In this document: positions 61,164 to 64,000 of the stretch, piece after piece
How the letters are laid out: each line of letters begins with the position of its first letter
Position numbering within the stretch: the stretch's first letter is position 1
Assembly (NCBI GenBank): GCA_965204655.1
Contig: OZ241998.1
Span: 248,001 to 312,000 of the forward strand
Source: CATQHL01 sp965204655
GTDB lineage: Bacteria > Actinomycetota > Acidimicrobiia > Acidimicrobiales > CATQHL01
DNA length: 64,000 nucleotides
Reading direction: 5' to 3'
Notes under the pieces: model-generated
The model's database searches: none
Told to the model about the DNA's origin: nothing
Seen by the model: the letters and a program-made list of their open reading frames with translations, nothing else
Made by a program: the position numbers and the translations under genes

Positions 61164-62567
61164 TTATCCGTAGGCCTTTTCCCAGGTCAGGGATTCCTCC
61201 GCCCAACTCCTCACTTTCGACCCAGGTATGTATCCGTGAGTCGGCCACGGCCCGCTCAAATCGACGCGTCGACCCCGGCTTATGACCTCAGAGAAGCGAC
61301 TCCGGTCGTTTAACACGCGAATGTCACTCAGCGGATCGCCGTCAATCACGAGCACGTCAGCTAGGTATCCATCAGCGATCATGCCCAGCCTGCCCTCTGA
61401 GCGCATGGCTATAGCCCCGTTGGCGGTGGCGCAGACGATGGCTTCCATCGGACTCAGTCCGAGTTCCTCCACCAGCACCTCAGCCTCACGTCCGTGCCAG
61501 TGGCCGTACGGGGTGAGGGCGAAACCGCTCTCAGAGCCGCAGAGTATCGGCACGCCGGCGTCGTAGGCCTTGCGCATCATCTTGGCCGTGGCGCTGATCT
61601 CGCCTCGGAACACGTCCTCCATGCCCTCTCCGGCGCCCACCCGGTGCCCGAAGTCGGCAAGGTTGGAGAGGAAGGTGAAGGTGGGGCAGATGGAACTCCC
61701 TGCCTCAATCACCGCCTCCAGACCTTCTTCATCCATGAAGGAGGCGTGGAGAAGAATGTCCACACCCGCCCGGGCGCAAACCTTCACGCTCTCCGAATTG
61801 CGGCAGTGCGCCATCACCTTCGTCCCCAGTTCATGTGCGGTGTCGCACACGGCCTTGAGTTCGTCAAAACTCCAAGCCAGAACCTCTCCCGACTTGCCGG
61901 GAAGGAGCCCCGTGGAGTGGATCTTGATCCAGTCAGCGCCGTACTTTATGTGCCGACGCGTCCACATGACCGCTTCGTCTAGGGAGTTCACCACCTGCGC
62001 GTACCCCACCATTCCTTCGTCCGGTATCAGCCGTCCGGCCGTCCCTCCCACGGCGGTCACCAGCGCCTGAACCCCTGTTGCGATGCGCGGCCCGGGCACC
62101 ACGCCGCACTCCACGGCGTCCCGAAGCGACGGCCCCATGCTGAAGAGCGTGTCCGGGTCGCAGAAGGATGTCACGCCCGCCCTCAGCATCTTCATGAGGT
62201 TCTGTCCCGCCACGAGTGCAGTCATCGCTGGCTCGCGGTGAAAAAACAATTCATCGTTGGATGGGACGTCGTCGAAGGTCGCATGGCAGTGGGCGTCGAT
62301 TAGCCCTGGCATGACCGTCCTGCCCGAAGCGTTGATCTCTAGAGCATCAGGGGAGGCCGCCCGGGCGGCGTCTGCTCCGACCCGCACGATGCCGCCGCCG
62401 CGCATAAGCACCCCCGGATTTGGTGCCGCTTCGGCCCCCGTGCCGTCGATCAGGGTTCCCCCCTTGATCAGGATTTCTACGGCGGAGTCGTCGTGGAAAC
62501 CGCTGGAGGCGCCGCCTGTGACGCCGACTCCGGTTGAGGTCTTGGTGGATACTGCTGGCTGACTCAT
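61164..62567 (-). CDS. Amidohydrolase-family metal hydrolase
   Basis: 467-residue amidohydrolase of the imidazolonepropionase/prolidase-like group. The HxH metal motif is DAHCHATFD (H93, H95). A possible bridging Lys is in ADWIKIHSTG, metal histidines in MAHCRNSESVK and ILLHASFMDEEG. The usual catalytic Asp of GTDxG is a Glu here (ILCGSESGFAL), which is unusual and may affect activity or metal use. A C-terminal beta-sandwich strand follows (GYLADVLVIDGDPLSDI). The substrate is unknown; amide or lactam hydrolysis in the catabolic cluster is only inferred. Confidence 0.85.
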   Translation of the reverse strand: MSQPAVSTKTSTGVGVTGGASSGFHDDSAVEILIKGGTLIDGTGAEAAPNPGVLMRGGGIVRVGADAARAASPDALEINASGRTVMPGLIDAHCHATFDDVPSNDELFFHREPAMTALVAGQNLMKMLRAGVTSFCDPDTLFSMGPSLRDAVECGVVPGPRIATGVQALVTAVGGTAGRLIPDEGMVGYAQVVNSLDEAVMWTRRHIKYGADWIKIHSTGLLPGKSGEVLAWSFDELKAVCDTAHELGTKVMAHCRNSESVKVCARAGVDILLHASFMDEEGLEAVIEAGSSICPTFTFLSNLADFGHRVGAGEGMEDVFRGEISATAKMMRKAYDAGVPILCGSESGFALTPYGHWHGREAEVLVEELGLSPMEAIVCATANGAIAMRSEGRLGMIADGYLADVLVIDGDPLSDIRVLNDRSRFSEVISRGRRVDLSGPWPTHGYIPGSKVRSWAEESLTWEKAYG

Positions 62568-62852
62568 AGGAAACTAGATGTGATTCTCGCTTGATAGTTG
62601 TTGTCGAGCCTCCCGCAGGATCTCCGGACGCCACCGCGGGGCTCGCTCCCGGCAGGCTGCTAAGACCGCCGGCTGCGATTTGGACTCAGCTCGCCGAACG
62701 CCGCCTGGAGACCGCCGTCTGCCGGCTCGGGAAGCCTGCATTTGGTCAATATCAGTTTATCCTCAGGTAGTCAGGTCTCCGAAAAACTAGACGGCAAGTC
62801 CGTCAAGCAGTCCACACACCAACAAAGCCCACAACAAGAAAGGGGAGGTGCG

Positions 62853-63149
62853 ATGATTCGCCACTGCGTGATGTTCCAATGGGCAGACGACGCCACCGAG
62901 GAAAGCAAGAACGCTCTCCGCGAGCACATCGGGGAGTTGTCCACGAAGATCGACGGCGTCAAGGCGTTCTCTACCGGCGACGACGTCGGCGTCAGCGAAG
63001 GAACTTACGACTTCTGCGTCACCGCCGACTTCGACAGCGTCGAAGACTACGTCGTCTACCGCGAACACCCGTTTCACAAAGAATTTATAAAAACCTACGT
63101 GCGCCCTATAATCGCTTCGCGGGCGGCTGTTCAGTTTGAGATTGAATAG
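62853..63149 (+). CDS. Dabb (stress-responsive A/B barrel) domain protein
   Basis: 98-residue dimeric ferredoxin-like-fold protein from the ATG at 62853 (MIRHCVMFQWADDATEESK). GDDVGVSEGTYDFCVTADFDS and YREHPFHKEFIKTYVRPII complete the Dabb pattern. Members include small cyclases and oxygenase-like enzymes (olivetolic acid cyclase relatives) as well as unknown stress proteins. The AAAGGGGAGG ribosome binding site decides this start over the ATG at 62742. The 285-base gap 62568-62852 otherwise shows no supported gene. Confidence 0.85.
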   Translation: MIRHCVMFQWADDATEESKNALREHIGELSTKIDGVKAFSTGDDVGVSEGTYDFCVTADFDSVEDYVVYREHPFHKEFIKTYVRPIIASRAAVQFEIE

Positions 63150-63180
63150 AGATATCTGCGAAGTTTGAAACGAGGACTCG

Positions 63181-63399
63181 ATGGCCTACCGAGTTGAAGT
63201 GGTATCCGAAGAATGTATGAGCGCAGGACGCTGCGTGGCCGATTTTCCGCAGGCTTTCGGTTTTGACGACGACGAACTCTCCGTCGTCCTGCCTACCGCT
63301 TCATCAGTCTCCGACGAGCGGCTTGTGCTAGCTGCGCGCAACTGTCCTTCCCGCGCCATCAGGGTCTTTGACGATTCCGGCGAGGAGATAGACGTCTAG
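63181..63399 (+). CDS. Ferredoxin, P450-type with three cysteines
   Basis: 72-residue acidic ferredoxin. Cysteines lie in CMSAGRC (C12, C18) and NCPSRAI (C54), the three-Cys pattern of [3Fe-4S] ferredoxins that feed P450s in actinobacteria. It starts MAYRVEVVSEE at ATG 63181 with a weak ribosome binding site. It is the probable electron donor for the three P450s of this cluster. Its last four bases overlap the opposite-strand SDR gene. Confidence 0.88.
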   Translation: MAYRVEVVSEECMSAGRCVADFPQAFGFDDDELSVVLPTASSVSDERLVLAARNCPSRAIRVFDDSGEEIDV

Positions 63400-64000
63400 C
63401 TGCGTCCAGCGGCGTCGAGCGTCCAGTCCTCTAAAGGCGCAAAGGGCTGGTGCCCCCCTTCGCCGATGGACGGCACTCGGTTTCCCAAGTCCAGCATGTT
63501 CACAATCCGTCCGGTGAAATCTTTCGGCTGACGCAGAATCCAGACAGCTCCGTCGGCGGCAGTTTCGGTGTCTGCCCAACTCGAGTGGTCTTCTTCGGGG
63601 GTGTTCATCACGTAGCCTTCCGAGGCGACCCGGGTGTCGATTCGATAGCAGTTGACCGCTATGTCGTGTTCTGCCAGCACGGCTGCCGTGGTCACGGTCA
63701 GGTGTTCCAGCGCCGACTTGGACATTCCGTAGGTCATCATCGTCGGGAAGTAGCCAGTGGCTGTGACGGATCCGATGTTCAGGATGCGTCCTCCGTTGGG
63801 GGCGTTGGCCAGGTGAACCCGTGCGAGACGAGTGAGCAGCAGCGGGGCTCTCACGTTTATTCGCATCATGATGTCGTAGCGCTTCAGATCGATATTGAGG
63901 TCGCCGCCGAAACTCACCGCGGCGTTGTTGACCAGGACGTCTAGGCGTCCGAACTTCGCCGCCGCAACTTCAACCGCTGCTGCTGCGTCCCCGTCGTCGG
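63396..64000 (-). CDS. Short-chain dehydrogenase/reductase, 5' end outside the window
   Basis: The minus-strand reading frame is open to the window edge, so the N-terminus with the cofactor-binding motif lies beyond 64000. The visible part begins with RLDVLVNNAA (from about 63,960) and includes the catalytic region ILNIGSVTATGYFPTMMTYGMSKSAL with Ser, Tyr and Lys. RIDTRVASEGYVMNTPEEDHSS is a variable loop. The closing strand is GRIVNMLDLGNRVPS. It is convergent with the ferredoxin. At least the third SDR of the cluster. Confidence 0.85.
   Translation of the reverse strand, partial: DDGDAAAAVEVAAAKFGRLDVLVNNAAVSFGGDLNIDLKRYDIMMRINVRAPLLLTRLARVHLANAPNGGRILNIGSVTATGYFPTMMTYGMSKSALEHLTVTTAAVLAEHDIAVNCYRIDTRVASEGYVMNTPEEDHSSWADTETAADGAVWILRQPKDFTGRIVNMLDLGNRVPSIGEGGHQPFAPLEDWTLDAAGRS

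Noticed and set aside
1..64000. CRISPR arrays, rRNA, tRNA, insertion sequences, integrases, CIRCE sites
   Set aside because: Scanned by eye for repeat-spacer periodicity, GTTCRA-type T-loops, transposase motifs and the CIRCE sequence; none found. A covariance or profile search would be decisive.

Overview
This is a GC-rich window, rich in GTG and TTG starts, and it most resembles an actinobacterium, perhaps of the Acidimicrobiia type. That placement is inferred from four things: the gene order radical SAM/DUF2344, RNase E/G, L21, L27, Obg, ProB; a FolP2-type dihydropteroate synthase homologue; a DNA polymerase I without proofreading residues and with Tyr at the E. coli Phe762 position; and several P450s with a three-cysteine P450-type ferredoxin. 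The species cannot be named from sequence alone. No rRNA, tRNA, CRISPR array, integrase or insertion sequence was seen.

Region 1 (about 1-32,400) is a conserved housekeeping backbone. It holds ribosome and tRNA-related functions (RNase E/G, rplU, rpmA, obg, rimO, rpsT, lepA), proline synthesis (proB, proA), membrane lipid and envelope genes (pgsA, murJ, a flotillin/NfeD-like pair, a Ca/Na antiporter), replication genes (polA, holA), DNA-uptake genes (comEA, comEC), cinA, a MoxR/VWA pair, a folP2-like gene and hrcA-dnaJ. A membrane-anchored pseudokinase lies tail-to-tail with dnaJ.

Region 2 (about 32,460-37,930) is an accessory modification/restriction island with AT-rich margins. It has a 1004-residue N6-adenine methylase-type protein with a nuclease-like N-terminus. 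It also has a beta-class DNA methyltransferase fused to an Mrr-like nuclease domain. The second gene has a 20-base poly-G/C tract directly after its ATG, out of frame as sequenced, which is the layout of a phase-variable ON/OFF switch. A second frameshift lies about 290 bases further in. Two 16-bp direct repeats sit upstream of the ATG.

Region 3 (about 37,930-64,000) starts with central metabolism (gltA, acyl-CoA carboxylase beta subunit, an M20 amidohydrolase). It becomes a catabolic cluster with three P450s, three SDRs, a class II aldolase-like protein, an SCP2-type thiolase next to a DUF35 protein, an acyl-CoA ligase, an LLM flavin oxidoreductase, two MaoC-like hotdog proteins, two NTF2-like proteins, a sugar-type ABC importer, a Fic protein, an amidohydrolase, a Dabb protein and a ferredoxin. 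The set suggests oxidation, CoA activation and side-chain shortening of a hydrophobic polycyclic or terpenoid/steroid-like compound; the substrate is unknown.

Several genes across the window have a TANNNT hexamer 6-8 bases upstream of an ATG/GTG, which suggests frequent leaderless transcription.
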